Part shown: in pieces, positions 21,654 through 31,571 of the stretch
Numbering within the stretch: position 1 is the first letter of the stretch
Layout of the letters: the number at the start of each line of letters is the position of its first letter
Assembly: GCA_040285825.1 (NCBI GenBank)
Contig: JAUPSS010000015.1
Coordinates: forward strand, 31,392 to 95,391
DNA length: 64,000 bases
Source of the DNA: Eukaryota sp. TZLM1-RC
Lineage: Eukaryota > Metamonada: BaSk clade
Direction of reading: 5' to 3'
The notes under the pieces: model-generated
What the model saw: only the letters and a program-made list of their open reading frames with translations
What the model was told of the DNA's origin: nothing
Databases searched by the model: none
Position numbers and translations under genes: made by a program

Positions 21654-23567
21654 TTAATTTATTATTAAACTACAGTCTAAAAAGTCAATATCTTCAAAAC
21701 AAGCTTCCACACCATCAAACCTCACAACAGCAATTTCTTCGTAATGTGCACTGACAGACATCAAAGCTTTCGAAATCATTTTAGGAATTGATTTGAAAAT
21801 AGTAAAAAAACAATACGGATTTAGCCACAAGTGATGATCAAAACGCTTATTCATTCTTCTTTTCACAAGATTTTCAAAATCATCAATAAAATTCATAGCA
21901 GTTTTTCCAAGACGACTATACAACGATATAGCAAATGGGCAAATTTGGTAATCTACATGGCGAACATGTTTCAATTCTTTTAAAGGATTTGCATACTTTT
22001 TCCGTTTGTACAATTCGGAGTCATCAAGGGGGGATACTTCAGATTGAGCATTTTTCAAGGCATTTTTCTTGCAAACATCCACTGTTACGACATCAACAAC
22101 ATTCATGACATCATCAAACGAGGGCACAACAACATCAGCACGTCGTTTTCCATATTCTGAATCTCTTACGCTTTCATTTATAACAAGAGACCTCAACAAA
22201 GGTTCTACAAAAGATTCAATATGATAGGAATTACACATTGCATGGATTTGATCTCTGACTGCATCATGCAACGTAGAACGATAGGAAATAAATCTATTAC
22301 AATTAAATAAATGTGATAATGTCAAACCAGCTCCACATTTGCAAAACAAATCATTGGGCAAATTACAAGGCCATAAATAACAACGCATTCTCATAGCAGT
22401 GGTCCATTGGTCGTCATTCAAAAATAGGCCAAAAATCTGGGGAATTTGATTTATCAAAACTGCAGATGAACTGTCCTTCAAATCAATCAAAAAATTTGCA
22501 AAAGCAGGATTTTCTTTCTTAGCCGTGCTATGTCGAACAATAAAATCCTTGCTTTCAAATTTTCTCAAAAGATGTCGTTGGAGCTTTTTCAACGCAAATT
22601 TTAATGAATATAAACTTCTGTCTGGAATTTCTTGAATGGATATGGGGAAACATGATTGCCATAAGTCGGGAGATAAACTGGATATTTCTTCTCTTAAGTT
22701 ATGGAGGAATAAGCTATTTGTAGTTTCAAGAAGATTTTCGGCAAAAGAATATCTTCTAGAGAATTCAAATACAAAATATTTTCCACCACCAATAAATGCA
22801 GCTTTGGTCAAATATTTTGATGAATTGAATCCAACACCGCCAAGTTGAACATCAGAAAAATATGATTTTTCAAAAATTGATGGATCAACAGACATTAAAT
22901 AAGCCAAAAATTGGGTACGTATTTTGTTAAATTGTCTACAAAAATTGTAAGTTAGGGATGGAGGTAATGATCGCAGTAAATGAGTAATTTTTCCAGCATA
23001 ACAAATTTTCAAAAGAAAAAACTTAAGATGTTTTTCCAATTCAAGAGTCTTTATGACTTCTAGCTCCTTTTTAATTGAATTTAAATAATTTTCAAGGCTG
23101 TCAAGTGTCTTTTCATGGAACCTAAATAGCAACCCAGAAAGCAGAAACTAGTTGAAGTATAATCAATATATGGAACTTCGAGGGAATTAATTATTAACTT
23201 AACATTTTTCCTAGAATTACAAAAACATTTTTGAACATTCAAATCAAGACCTATGGATTGGTATAATGTAGCAGCTTCATTAGCAACCCTATTAATTGTA
23301 CTTTCTGGACCAATACAAGAAATGTCATCCATGTAAGCTACCACTTGAAGGTCAGAATTTTCTTCTTTTAATTTTTTCAAAATTGGGTGAATTGCACGAC
23401 AAAAAAAGAAAGGACCTAAAGGGTCTCCTTGTTTAACTCCTGATAAAGAATCCAGATTAAAAGAATTAAAAATTAAATCAGATGAATTACCATAAAACCT
23501 ATAAAAAAAGGTTTCGAGTTCAGGAAAATTTGATTTGATTTCTTTCCAAATTGAATCTCTTTTCACT
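21654..23567 (-). pseudogene. LINE-B, RT palm to C-terminus (492-codon frame)
   Basis: The minus-strand frame 23132-21654 covers the thumb (LEKHLKFFLLKICYAGKITH), AAFIGGGKYF, SLSPDLWQSCFP, the CKCGAGLTLSHLFNC finger, RAD-X13-D, and the C-terminus. An extra A near 21678 shifts the real stop, so the frame reads into the UTR. Upstream, 23566-23081 encodes NSVKRDS, SGVKQGDPLGPFFF and AYMDDIS (RT motifs B and C). A small deletion near 23115 (gcggaacc to gaacc) separates the two frames. The unit starts at NSV, as in 16867-18838. Confidence 0.85.
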
Positions 23568-25705
23568 GAATTTTTTTTTGAAAAATTTTAATTTATTATT
23601 AAACTACAGTCTAAAAGTCAATATCTTCAAAACAAGCTTCCACACCATCAAACCTCACAACAGCAATTTCTTCGTAATGTGCACTGACAGACATCAAAGC
23701 TTTCGAAATCATTTTAGGAATTGATTTGAAAATAGTAAAAACAATACGATTTAGCCACAAGTGATGATCAAAACGCTTATTCATTCTTCTTTTCACAAGA
23801 TTTTCAAAATCATCAATAAAATTCATAGCAGTTTTTCCAAGACGACTATACAACGATATAGCAAATGGGCAAATTTGGTAATCTACATGGCGAACATGTT
23901 TCAATTCTTTTAAAGGATTTGCATACTTTTTCCGTTTGTACAATTCGGAGTCATCAAGGGGGGATACTTCAGATTGAGCATTTTTCAAGGCATTTTTCTT
24001 GCAAACATCCACTGTTACGACATCAACAACATTCATGACATCATCAAACGAGGGCACAACAACATCAGCACGTCGTTTTCCATATTCTGAATCTCTTACG
24101 CTTTCATTTATATCAAGAGACCTCAACAAAGGTTCTACAAAAGATTCAATATGATAGGAATTACACATTGCATGGATTTGATCTCTGACTGCATCATGCA
24201 ACGTAGAACGATAGGAAATAAATCTATTACAATTAAATAAATGTGATAATGTCAAACCAGCTCCACATTTGCAAAACAAATCATTGGGCAAATTACAAGG
24301 CCATAAATAACAACGCATTCTCATAGCAGTGGTCCATTGGTCGTCATTCAAAAATAGGCCAAAAATCTGGGGAATTTGATTTATCAAAACTGCAGATGAA
24401 CTGTCCTTCAAATCAATCAAAAAATTTGCAAAAGCAGGATTTTCTTTCTTAGCCGTGCTAAGTCGAACAATAAAATCCTTGCTTTCAAATTTTCTCAAAA
24501 GATGTCGTTGGAGCTTTTTCAACGCAAATTTTAATGAATATAAACTTCTGTCTGGAATTTCTTGAATGGATATGGGGAAACATGATTGCCATAAGTCGGG
24601 AGATAAACTGGATATTTCTTCTCTTAAGTTATGGAGGAATAAGCTATTTGTAGTTTCAAGAAGATTTTCGGCAAAAGAATATCTTCTAGAGAATTCAAAT
24701 ACAAAATATTTTCCACCACCAATAAATGCAGCTTTGGTCAAATATTTTGATGAATTGAATCCAACACCGCCAAGTTGAACATCAGAAAAAATATGATTTT
24801 TCAAAATTGATGGATCAACAGACATTAAATAAGCCAAAAATTGGGTACGTTTTTTGTAAAATTGTCTACAAAAATTGTAAGTTAGGGATGGAGGTAATGA
24901 TCGCAGTAAATGAGTAATTTTTCCAGCATAACAAATTTTCAAAAGAAAAAATTTAAGATGTTTTTCCAATTCAAGAGTCTTTATGACTTCTAGCTCTTTT
25001 TTAATTGAATTTAAATAATTTTCAAGGCTGTCAAGTGTCTTTTCGGCGGAACCTAAATACCAACCCAGAAAGCAGAAACTAGTTGAAGTATAATCAATAT
25101 ATGGAACTTCGAGGGAATTAATTATTAACTTAACATTTTTTCTAGAAATACAAAAACATTTTTGAACATTCAAATCAAGACCTATGGATTGGTATAATGT
25201 AGCCGCTTCATTAGCAACCCTATGAATTGTACTTTCTGGACCAATACAAGAAATGTCATCCATGTAAGCTACCACTTGAAGGTCAGAATTTTCTTCTTTT
25301 AATTTTTTCAAAATTGGGTGAATTGCAAGACAAAAAAAGAAAGGACCTAAAGGGTCTCCTTGTTTAACTCCTGATAAATAATCCAGATTAAAAGAATTAA
25401 AAATTAAATCAGATGAATTACCATAAAACCTATAAAAAAGGTTTCGAGTTCAGGAAAATTTGATTTGATTTCTTTCCAAATTGAATCTCTTTTCACTGAA
25501 TTGAAAGCATTTTTGAAATCAAGATTAAAAATGCAACTATTTTCGTGACAATTGAAAAACAGATCAGATGTCAAAGCTGCAACTGAAGCTCCATCTATGG
25601 TTTTGATTCCATATTGGAATGGAGAAAAGTATTCTTTAGCTTTTGTTGAAACTCGATTAAAAATTACTGAAGACATCAGGCGATAAATGGCTTCACCAAT
25701 GGCAA
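23568..25705 (-). pseudogene. LINE-B best copy: RT, zinc finger and RLE (566-codon frame)
   Basis: This is the longest intact LINE-B frame. Coding order: RT from IAIGEAIYRL (25705), FNLDFKNAFNSV motif A, SGVKQGDPLGPFFF motif B, AYMDDIS motif C (YMDD at 25255-25266), thumb, AAFIGGGKYF, SLSPDLWQSCFP, CKCGAGLTLSHLFNC finger (24225-24285), RRADVVVPSFDDVMNVVDVV nuclease core (about 24025-24090) and EACFEDIDF ending at 23611. Only one break is evident, an A6/A7 difference near 25435 between motif A and motif B. The start at 25311 is a non-ATG codon of convenience; the frame is open about 130 bases further upstream. Confidence 0.88.
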
Positions 25706-26084
25706 TAAAATTTGCTAAATAAAATTTATCCAAATTTGCTGAAGAAAATAAGTGACTTTTCAACATTCCTGGTTCTACATCCAATAAATCAGCAAAAAAT
25801 TCTGTTCTTAATGAATTGAATGAACGACAAAAATCTAATGCTGTGGAAGGAGCACAAGATCTCAAAATGTGGGTTATTCTCCCAGTGTAGCAAATTTTAA
25901 GCATGAAAAATTTAATATGCTTTTCTATATCTAAAGAAGAAATTGAATCAAGTTCAATTTTCATTTTTTCCAAAATAACTTGCAATTCATTCTGAATTTG
26001 AGGCACGTTTCCTAACCAACAACCAAGGAACTTAAAAGCATCACTACTATAATTAGTAAAAGGGACAATAGAATCGTTTATCAC
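25404..26084 (-). pseudogene. Chimeric RT: LINE-A thumb fused in frame to LINE-B palm
   Basis: The 226-codon minus-strand frame starts in LINE-A (NDSIVPFTNYSSDAFKFLG, through KICYTGRITHILRSCAPS and LDVEPGMLKSHLFSSANL). After about eight filler codons it enters LINE-B at IAIGEAIYRLMSSVIF and runs to FPELETFF. The order thumb-then-palm is not a natural RT order, so this is a rearrangement that kept frame by chance. LINE-A sequence continues upstream to 26130. Confidence 0.8.
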
Positions 26085-26130
26085 GAGATCTTGAGCAGAA
26101 GATCCAATCAGAAGGCATTTGCTGGCATTT

Positions 26131-27174
26131 TGGAATTTCTTTTGATCTCTTAAAAATAGCGTGTTCCAGTGTTCCCGAAATTGCTGATGATCTAGCCCAT
26201 TATTTTCAACAATTAATTGTTTTGAAAATTAATCCTCCATTTGAATTACTCGCAGCACGTCTGATTGCTTTAGTAAAGCCTGGAAACGGAATCAAACCTG
26301 ATGGAATACGCCCAATTGCTGTTGGTGAATCTCTTTCTCGTTTGCTGGCATCAATTGTCTTCGATCGTGTCAAAGACAAAGCTTCTACATTTTTGAATCC
26401 TCATCAATTTGGAATCAAAACAATTGATGGTGCTTCTGTTGCTGCTATTGCCTCTGATACCTTTTTTAATGCAGAGGAAAATAATTTTATTTTTAATCTC
26501 GACTTTAAAAATGCTTTTAATTCTGTAAAGCGAGAAGCAATTTTTGAAATTATTAAATCTGATTTTCCTGAGCTATCGAGTTTTTTCTACCATCTTTATG
26601 GGAAAGAATCAGATTTAATTTTTAATTCATTTGGTCTTAAATCATCTTCTGGTGTGAAGCAAGGTGATCCTTTAGGTCCATTATTGTTTTGTTTAGCTAT
26701 TCACAAAACTTTAAATATCATTAAGCAAAAATACCCTTCTATAAAAATAGTTGCTTATATGGATGATTTATCCTTGATTGGTTCATTTGATTTACTAGAA
26801 TTAGTTGCTCAAGAAATTGCCGATTCATATGAAAAAATTGGCCTTTATCTTAATGCCAGCAAATGCCTTCTGATTGGCTCTTCTGCTCAAGACCTCGTGA
26901 TAAACGATTCTATTGTCCCTTTTACTAATTATAGTAGTGATGCTTTTAAGTTCCTTGGTTGTTGGTTAGGAAACGTGCCTCAAATTCAGAATGAATTGCA
27001 AGGTATTTTGGAAAAAATGAAAATTGAACTTGATTCAATTTCTTCCTTAGATATAGAAAAGCATATTAAATTTTTCATGCTTAAAATTTGCTACACTGGG
27101 AGAATAACCCACATTTTGAGATCTTGTGCTCCTTCCACAGCATTAGATTTTTGTCGTTCATTTAATTCATTGAG
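26131..27174 (+). pseudogene. LINE-A RT domain (326-codon frame), inverted against its neighbour
   Basis: It begins at GISFDLLKIACSSV immediately after an antisense LINE-A piece (junction 26130, ctggcattttggaatttc). The open frame 26222-27202 spans LLAARLIALVKPGNG, RPIAVGESLSRLLAS, FNLDFKNAFNSV, SGVKQGDPLGPLLFCLAIH, YMDD, and the thumb to FNSLS. It ends where the LTR array is inserted (27175); the last eight codons are LTR. Catalytic Asp residues of motif A and YMDD are present. Small differences from the 39209 copy: YMDDLS, IGLYLN, LQGILEK. Confidence 0.85.
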
Positions 27175-27315
27175 TGTTGTTGTTGAACTCAAATTGAATT
27201 AGTAGGTTTCTTTGTATTTCGACTGATGACGTGATACTCATTTATGAATCAGTTTTATTAATAAACTACAGATTTTTTCTCTCTCCTTCGTGTGTTCATC
27301 TGCCTAACGGCATCA
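27175..27315 (+). repeat. LTR 1 (141 bp)
   Basis: It starts TGTTGTTGTTGAACTC and ends CTAACGGCATCA (TG...CA ends). It contains GATGACGTGATA, an ATF/CREB-like TGACGTGA, and TTATTAATAAAC with an AATAAA signal about 50 bases from the end. A CT-rich stretch and the GTGTGT splice donor (27290) follow in the presumed U5. This copy shares the longer gattttttctctctcc tract with the inverted locus at 35-36 kb. Confidence 0.9.
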
Positions 27316-27341
27316 ATAATTATTGGCCCTTCTTATTTCAG
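27290..27341 (+). other. Predicted 52-nt GT-AG intron over U5/leader (copy 1)
   Basis: The interval starts GTGTGTTC and ends CTTCTTATTTCAG, with a pyrimidine-rich acceptor directly before the gag ATG (27342). It spans the last 26 bases of the LTR and the 26-base leader that should hold the primer-binding site. The identical interval is absent from copy 3. Confidence 0.65.
27316..27341 (+). other. Gag element leader with possible primer-binding site
   Basis: The 26 bases between LTR and ATG are ataattattggcccttc plus the splice-acceptor tract. TGGCCC eight bases after the LTR could pair with a tRNA 3' CCA end, but I cannot identify the tRNA. The leader is identical in copies 1, 2 and the inverted copy. 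Confidence 0.4.
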
Positions 27342-28096
27342 ATGACTGTTCCTTCTGTCAACCTCCGTCTCTTTCTTCCATGAAAGTTGAAAGTGTTCTC
27401 TTGTTCCTACAAGAGTGGAAGATCTATTCTTCTGTGACTTCTAAGAAAGAGCTTGTTCCAGCAAGACTCTTGGTCGATTCTTTTCTGTTAGAGTCCCTAT
27501 CTCTCCAGAAATCCGACGTCTCTTCCAGTGACGATGTTCTTCTTAGACATCTTCAATCTGTCGTATCGTTCGCCACGTACGAAGATTTTAGTCTGGCTAT
27601 GTCAAAACTGAAGCTTGATGTCCGTATTGGTGACGTCCGAGAACGTATGTCCTGTTACCTGCGACGTTTTCTCCAGGTAAAGAGTAGGGCTTCCGGACTG
27701 AAGTTACCAGACACAGCTTTTCTGAATCGATTTGCCAGAGGAATTCTTCCCGTAGGTCTTCAACGTTCTCTACTAGCGAGCATTCGAGATGATGTATTCC
27801 CAGATCTTCACTCTCTTGTCGAAACCACTACTGATGAGCTGTTGGACTGCTCTAGGGTTGCTTCATGGACTCGTGGTTTCAAAACCTCAGTGAATGATGT
27901 GGAACGTACGGCTGGCACTAAAACGAGGTCCTCTTGGCGCTCTCAGGATTTAAAAAATCAATCGTGCTTCAAGTGCCACAAGCCTGGACACATCTCCCGC
28001 GATTGTCCATCTAAAATCAAACATGAGGTAAATTATTTGTGTCACACAAACGATGCACCAAAGAGTTTAACAAACCCCATATCTTCCCTCTATTGA
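27342..28096 (+). pseudogene. gag: Gag-like protein, copy 1, early frameshift
   Basis: Same protein as copy 3, but CCTCCCG is CCTCCG near 27365, so the ATG frame shifts after about eight codons. The downstream frame is open from 27323 to 28096 and keeps the whole capsid-like region and the CFKCHKPGHISRDC zinc knuckle near 27966-28010. One missense, MSKLK for MSELK, is also present. The polypurine tract and LTR2 follow the stop by about 20 bases. Confidence 0.85.
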
Positions 28097-28117
28097 GCCA
28101 GTACTGTATTTGTCCTC

Positions 28118-28137
28118 AGAAAAGTGGGAAAAAGTAG
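28118..28137 (+). other. Polypurine tract, copy 1
   Basis: agaaaagtgggaaaaagtag lies directly before LTR2, as expected for the plus-strand primer of an LTR retroelement. Two T residues interrupt the purines. The same string occurs at 29082-29101, 29993-30012 and, inverted, at 35543-35562. Confidence 0.8.
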
Positions 28138-28277
28138 TGTTGTTGTTGAACTCAAATTGAATTAGTAGGTTTCTTTGTATTTCGACTGATGACGTGATAC
28201 TCATTTATGAATCAGTTTTATTAATAAACAACAGATTTCTCTCTCTCCTTCGTGTGTTCATCTGCCTAACGGCATCA
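28138..28277 (+). repeat. LTR 2 (140 bp), shared by copies 1 and 2
   Basis: Same ends and landmarks as LTR1. It differs in AATAAACAACAGATTTCTC (LTR1 has AATAAACTACAGATTTTTTC). LTR2, LTR3 and LTR4 share this variant. The GT-AG interval is 28252-28303. Confidence 0.9.
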
Positions 28278-28303
28278 ATAATTATTGGCCCTTCTTATTT
28301 CAG

Positions 28304-28990
28304 ATGACTGTTCCTTCTGTCAACCTCCCGTCTCTTTCTTCCATGAAAGTTGAAAGTGTTCTCTTGTTCCTACAAGAGTGGAAGATCTATTCTTCTGTGA
28401 CTTCTAAGAAAGAGCTTGTTCCAGCAAGACTCTTGGTCGATTCTTTTCTGTTAGAGTTCCTATCTCTCCAGAAATCCGACGTCTCTTCCAGTGACGATGT
28501 TCTTCTTAGACATCTTCAATCTGTCGTATCGTTCGCCACGTACGAAGATTTTAGTCTGGCTATGTCAGAACTGAAGCTTGATGTCCGTATTGGTGACGTC
28601 CGAGAACGTATGTCCTGTTACCTGCGACGTTTCCTCCAGGTAAAGAGTAGGGCTTCCGGACTGAAGTTACCAGACACAGCTTTTCTGAATCGATTTGCCA
28701 GAGGAATTCTTCCCGTAGGTCTTCAACGTTCTCTACTAGCGAGCATTCGAAATGATGTATTCCCAGATCTTCACTCTCTTGTCGAAACCACTACTGATGA
28801 GCTGTTGGACTGCTCTAGGGTTGCTTCATGGACTCGTGGTTTCAAAACCTCAGTGAATGATGTGGAACGTACGGCTGGCACTAAAACGAGGTCCTCTTGG
28901 CGCTCTCAGGATTTAAAAAATCAATCGTGCTTCAAGTGCCACAAGCCTGGACACATCTCCCGCGATTGTCCATCTAAAAATCAAACATGA
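28304..28990 (+). pseudogene. gag: Gag-like protein, copy 2, C-terminally shifted (228 codons)
   Basis: The ATG frame is intact through the zinc knuckle, then an extra A (ctaaaaatc for ctaaaatc near 28978) changes the last residues to SKNQT and stops 23 codons early. Other changes: LEFLSL for LESLSL and RND for RDD. The structured part and knuckle are complete, so the protein could still be functional. Confidence 0.85.
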
Positions 28991-29081
28991 GGTAAATTAT
29001 TTGTGTCACACAAACGATGCACCAAAGAGTTTAACAAACCCCATATCTTCCCTCTATTGAGCCAGTACTGTATTTGTCCTC

Positions 29082-29101
29082 AGAAAAGTGGGAAAAAGTA
29101 G
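29082..29101 (+). other. Polypurine tract, copy 2
   Basis: Identical to the tract at 28118-28137 and abuts LTR3. Confidence 0.8.
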
Positions 29102-29215
29102 TGTTGTTGTTGAACTCAAATTGAATTAGTAGGTTTCTTTGTATTTCGACTGATGACGTGATACTCATTTATGAATCAGTTTTATTAATAAACAACAGAT
29201 TTCTCTCTCTCCTTC
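29102..29215 (+). repeat. LTR 3, shortened to 114 bp at a splice-donor position
   Basis: It is identical to LTR2 up to ctctctccttc and then continues directly with the gag ATG. The missing 52 bases are exactly the GTGTGT...TTTCAG interval (28252-28303 in copy 2). No repeat at the ends of the interval would explain a slippage deletion. Confidence 0.9.
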
Positions 29216-29971
29216 ATGACTGTTCCTTCTGTCAACCTCCCGTCTCTTTCTTCCATGAAAGTTGAAAGTGTTCTCTTGTTCCTACAAGAGTGGAAGATCT
29301 ATTCTTCTGTGACTTCTAAAAAAGAGCTTGTTCCAGCAAGACTCTTGGTCGATTCTTTTCTGTTAGAGTCCCTATCTCTCCAGAAATCCGACGTCTCTTC
29401 CAGTGACGATGTTCTTCTTAGACATCTTCAATCTGTCGTATCGTTCGCCACGTACGAAGATTTTAGTCTGGCTATGTCAGAACTGAAGCTTGATGTCCGT
29501 ATTGGTGACGTCCGAGAACGTATGTCCTGTTACCTGCGACGTTTCCTCCAGGTAAAGAGTAGGGCTTCCGGACTGAAGTTACCAGACACAGCTTTTCTGA
29601 ATCGATTTGCCAGAGGAATTCTTCCCGTAGGTCTTCAACGTTCTCTACTAGCGAGCATTCGAGATGATGTATTCCCAGATCTTCACTCTCTTGTCGAAAC
29701 CACTACTGATGAGCTGTTGGACTGCTCTAGGGTTGCTTCATGGACTCGTGTTTTCAAAACCTCAGTGAATGATGTGGAACGTACGGCTGGCACTAAAACG
29801 AGGTTTTCTTGGCGCTCTCAGGATTTAAAAAATCAATCGTGCTTCAAGTGCCACAAGCCTGGACACATCTCCCGCGATTGTCCATCTAAAATCAAACATG
29901 AGGTAAATTATTTGTGTCACACAAACGATGCACCAAAGAGTTTAACAAACCCCATATCTTCCCTCTATTGA
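29216..29971 (+). CDS. gag: Gag-like capsid/nucleocapsid protein, copy 3 (251 aa), intron-less copy
   Basis: A complete frame of 251 codons. The N-terminal 180 residues are helical and hydrophobic-patterned (SSMKVESVLLFLQEW, LLVDSFLLESLSLQ, MSCYLRRFLQVKSR, FLNRFARGILPVGLQ), resembling retrotransposon Gag capsid regions. Near residues 213-226 is a CCHC zinc knuckle CFKCHKPGHISRDC (C-X2-C-X4-H-X4-C), the nucleic-acid-binding motif of nucleocapsids. It ends NPISSLY. There is no protease or RT downstream, so reverse transcription must be supplied by another element. Two substitutions (WTRVF, TRFSW) differ from the inverted copy. The ATG is the splice-acceptor-proximal one, conserved in all copies. 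Confidence 0.85.
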   Translation: MTVPSVNLPSLSSMKVESVLLFLQEWKIYSSVTSKKELVPARLLVDSFLLESLSLQKSDVSSSDDVLLRHLQSVVSFATYEDFSLAMSELKLDVRIGDVRERMSCYLRRFLQVKSRASGLKLPDTAFLNRFARGILPVGLQRSLLASIRDDVFPDLHSLVETTTDELLDCSRVASWTRVFKTSVNDVERTAGTKTRFSWRSQDLKNQSCFKCHKPGHISRDCPSKIKHEVNYLCHTNDAPKSLTNPISSLY

Positions 29972-29992
29972 GCCAGTACTGTATTTGTCCTC

Positions 29993-30012
29993 AGAAAAGT
30001 GGGAAAAAGTAG
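29993..30012 (+). other. Polypurine tract, copy 3
   Basis: Identical to the other tracts; abuts LTR4. Confidence 0.8.
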
Positions 30013-30152
30013 TGTTGTTGTTGAACTCAAATTGAATTAGTAGGTTTCTTTGTATTTCGACTGATGACGTGATACTCATTTATGAATCAGTTTTATTAAT
30101 AAACAACAGATTTCTCTCTCTCCTTCGTGTGTTCATCTGCCTAACGGCATCA
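30013..30152 (+). repeat. LTR 4, right end of array
   Basis: A full 140-bp LTR ending in CGGCATCA. The next bases, ccag, do not repeat the TGAG that precedes LTR1, so the right flank was rearranged after insertion. Confidence 0.88.
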
Positions 30153-30585
30153 CCAGTTTTTGACAATAGTAGAGAAATCATCTAGAAATAATAAAGCGGT
30201 TTTACCCAAGGTTCCAAATAAAGAAAAAGCAAAAGGACAAAGAAGGTATTGAGTATGTGAGTTGGAATTCAGATTATTGATTTTTTCTGTGTACTTGATA
30301 ATTTTCGCTTCTTCAGCTCTACGTAAAGGTGAATTATAAGATTGTGCCAGTTTTTCATTTGAGCTGTTTGATACATCAGTAGATCTGATATCAATATGAT
30401 CATTGATCCATCAAGTCGGGGAACTAGCACATCACCACGGCTGTCACCAGAAGAATTTTTGTCAGATTCATCAGCCAGATTTGAAAGCAAAGGTTCTAAA
30501 AAAGATTCAATCCGGTAGGACTTAAACATACAATAGAGCTGATCACGAACTGCATCATGCACTTTTGATCTAAAAGTAATAAATT
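30153..30585 (-). pseudogene. LINE-G endonuclease fragment
   Basis: The minus strand encodes a diverged relative of LINE-A: KVHDAVRDQLYCMFKSYRIESFLEPLLSNLADE, then SRGDVLVPRLDGSMII (RGD nuclease core with its second Asp region broken by a frameshift near 30400), then LRRAEEAKIIKYTEK-like and PFAFSLFGTLGKTALLF-like residues. This family appears only here. It is cut by LTR4 on one side and by the LINE-A 3' tail at about 30585. Confidence 0.7.
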
Positions 30586-31571
30586 TTGTTTATTAATTTT
30601 CATTTTATTCAAAACCTACAAATCAACATCTAAAAAATCCATCTCTCCCAAAACAAAAACACTAGATGCAACTCTCTCATAGTGAGATCCAAGAGAAAGC
30701 AAAGGATCTGAAACCATCTTCAACATCCCCTTAAAAATAGAAAACACAATTCTATTTTGCCAAAACAATCTGTTGAAATTTCTGCTAGTTCTTCTCTGTA
30801 CAATCATTTCACAATCATCCAAAAAACGTAAAGCAGTTGGTGCAAGTGAACCAAAATGGGAAAATACAAATGGATACAAATTGTATTTTGCATGCTGTAG
30901 ACTGGCCAATTTGGACAAAGGTTCATTGTATTTTTTGAATTTGAAATTTTCAGCATTTGAAAGAGGATTATGAATTTCAGAATTAACAAGCCTTTCATTT
31001 GAGGCATTACAAGGATCAACAGACATTACATCCAATAAAATGAAGCTTCCATCTAATCCAGGTAATATGACATCACCTCTATTATTCTTATGAAAATCAT
31101 CTTCAGCATTAAACAGATTTGACAACAGAGGTTCCAAGAAGGATTCAATTCTATGAGATTTACACATACAATATAACTGGTCTCTTACAGCATCATGAAC
31201 CTTGCTTCTAAAAGTAATAAAATGTTTACAATTTAACAAATGAGTAGTTGTCATTTCTCGAGAACATTTACAAATTAAATTATGAGGTAAATTATCAGGC
31301 CAGATAAAGGAACGAAATCTCATATTCAGAGTCCAAGCAGAATCGGATAAGAGAGTACCATAAACTTGCGGAATTGTTGTTACTAAGGCAGAAGAAGTAC
31401 TGTCACACATATCTTGTAAAAGATTTGCAAAAGCGGGATTCTTTTTCTTGGCCAAGCCAAGTCTAACATCAAAATCCAAGCTTTCAAAAATCTTTGACAA
31501 TTTTTGTTGAAGCTTTTTACAGCAAAACTGTAAATTAAATAGAGATCGATTTGGAATTTCTTGAATTGATT
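30586..31571 (-). pseudogene. LINE-A endonuclease half, intact 294-codon frame
   Basis: Minus-strand frame 31500-30616, from LSKIFESLDFDVRLGLAK through the CKCSREMTTTHLLNC finger and RGD-X13-D to GEMDFLDVDL. It carries private changes (FNAEDD, FSHFGS, IVQRRTSRNF, SDPLLS), so it is older or less homogenised than the 12-14 kb copies. The upstream border at 31571 falls in IQEIPNRS, where LINE-B2 begins. Confidence 0.82.

Larger units (their letters stand above)
27175..30152 (+). repeat. Tandem array of a Gag-only LTR retroelement (4 LTRs, 3 gag copies)
   Basis: Structure: LTR, gag, polypurine tract, LTR, gag, polypurine tract, LTR, gag, polypurine tract, LTR, all on the plus strand. Neighbouring elements share one LTR each, as expected after unequal recombination between LTRs. 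The periods are 963-964 bp between LTR1/LTR2 and LTR2/LTR3, and 911 bp between LTR3/LTR4 because LTR3 lost 26 bp and its leader 26 bp. No protease, RT, RNase H or integrase is encoded. The left flank is LINE-A interrupted after FNSLS with TGAG as last four bases; the right flank is LINE-G. Confidence 0.9.

Noticed and set aside
22636-22848. Plus-strand frames starting MDMGKHDCHKSGDK
   Set aside because: Antisense of LINE-B SLSPDLWQSCFPISI; no independent evidence of coding.
29102-29215. Simple deletion in LTR3 by slippage
   Set aside because: The ends of the missing interval share no microhomology and coincide with GT and AG next to the ATG; splicing explains it better, though unproven.
27175-30152. 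Tandem host gene family encoding CCHC zinc-knuckle proteins
   Set aside because: TG...CA direct repeats, polypurine tracts, an insertion inside LINE-A and a 4-bp target duplication at the sister locus show a retroelement.
30804-31019. 71-codon frame MILVMPQMKGLL repeated in LINE-A copies
   Set aside because: It is a same-strand alternative frame inside the LINE-A endonuclease region, conserved only because the DNA is conserved.
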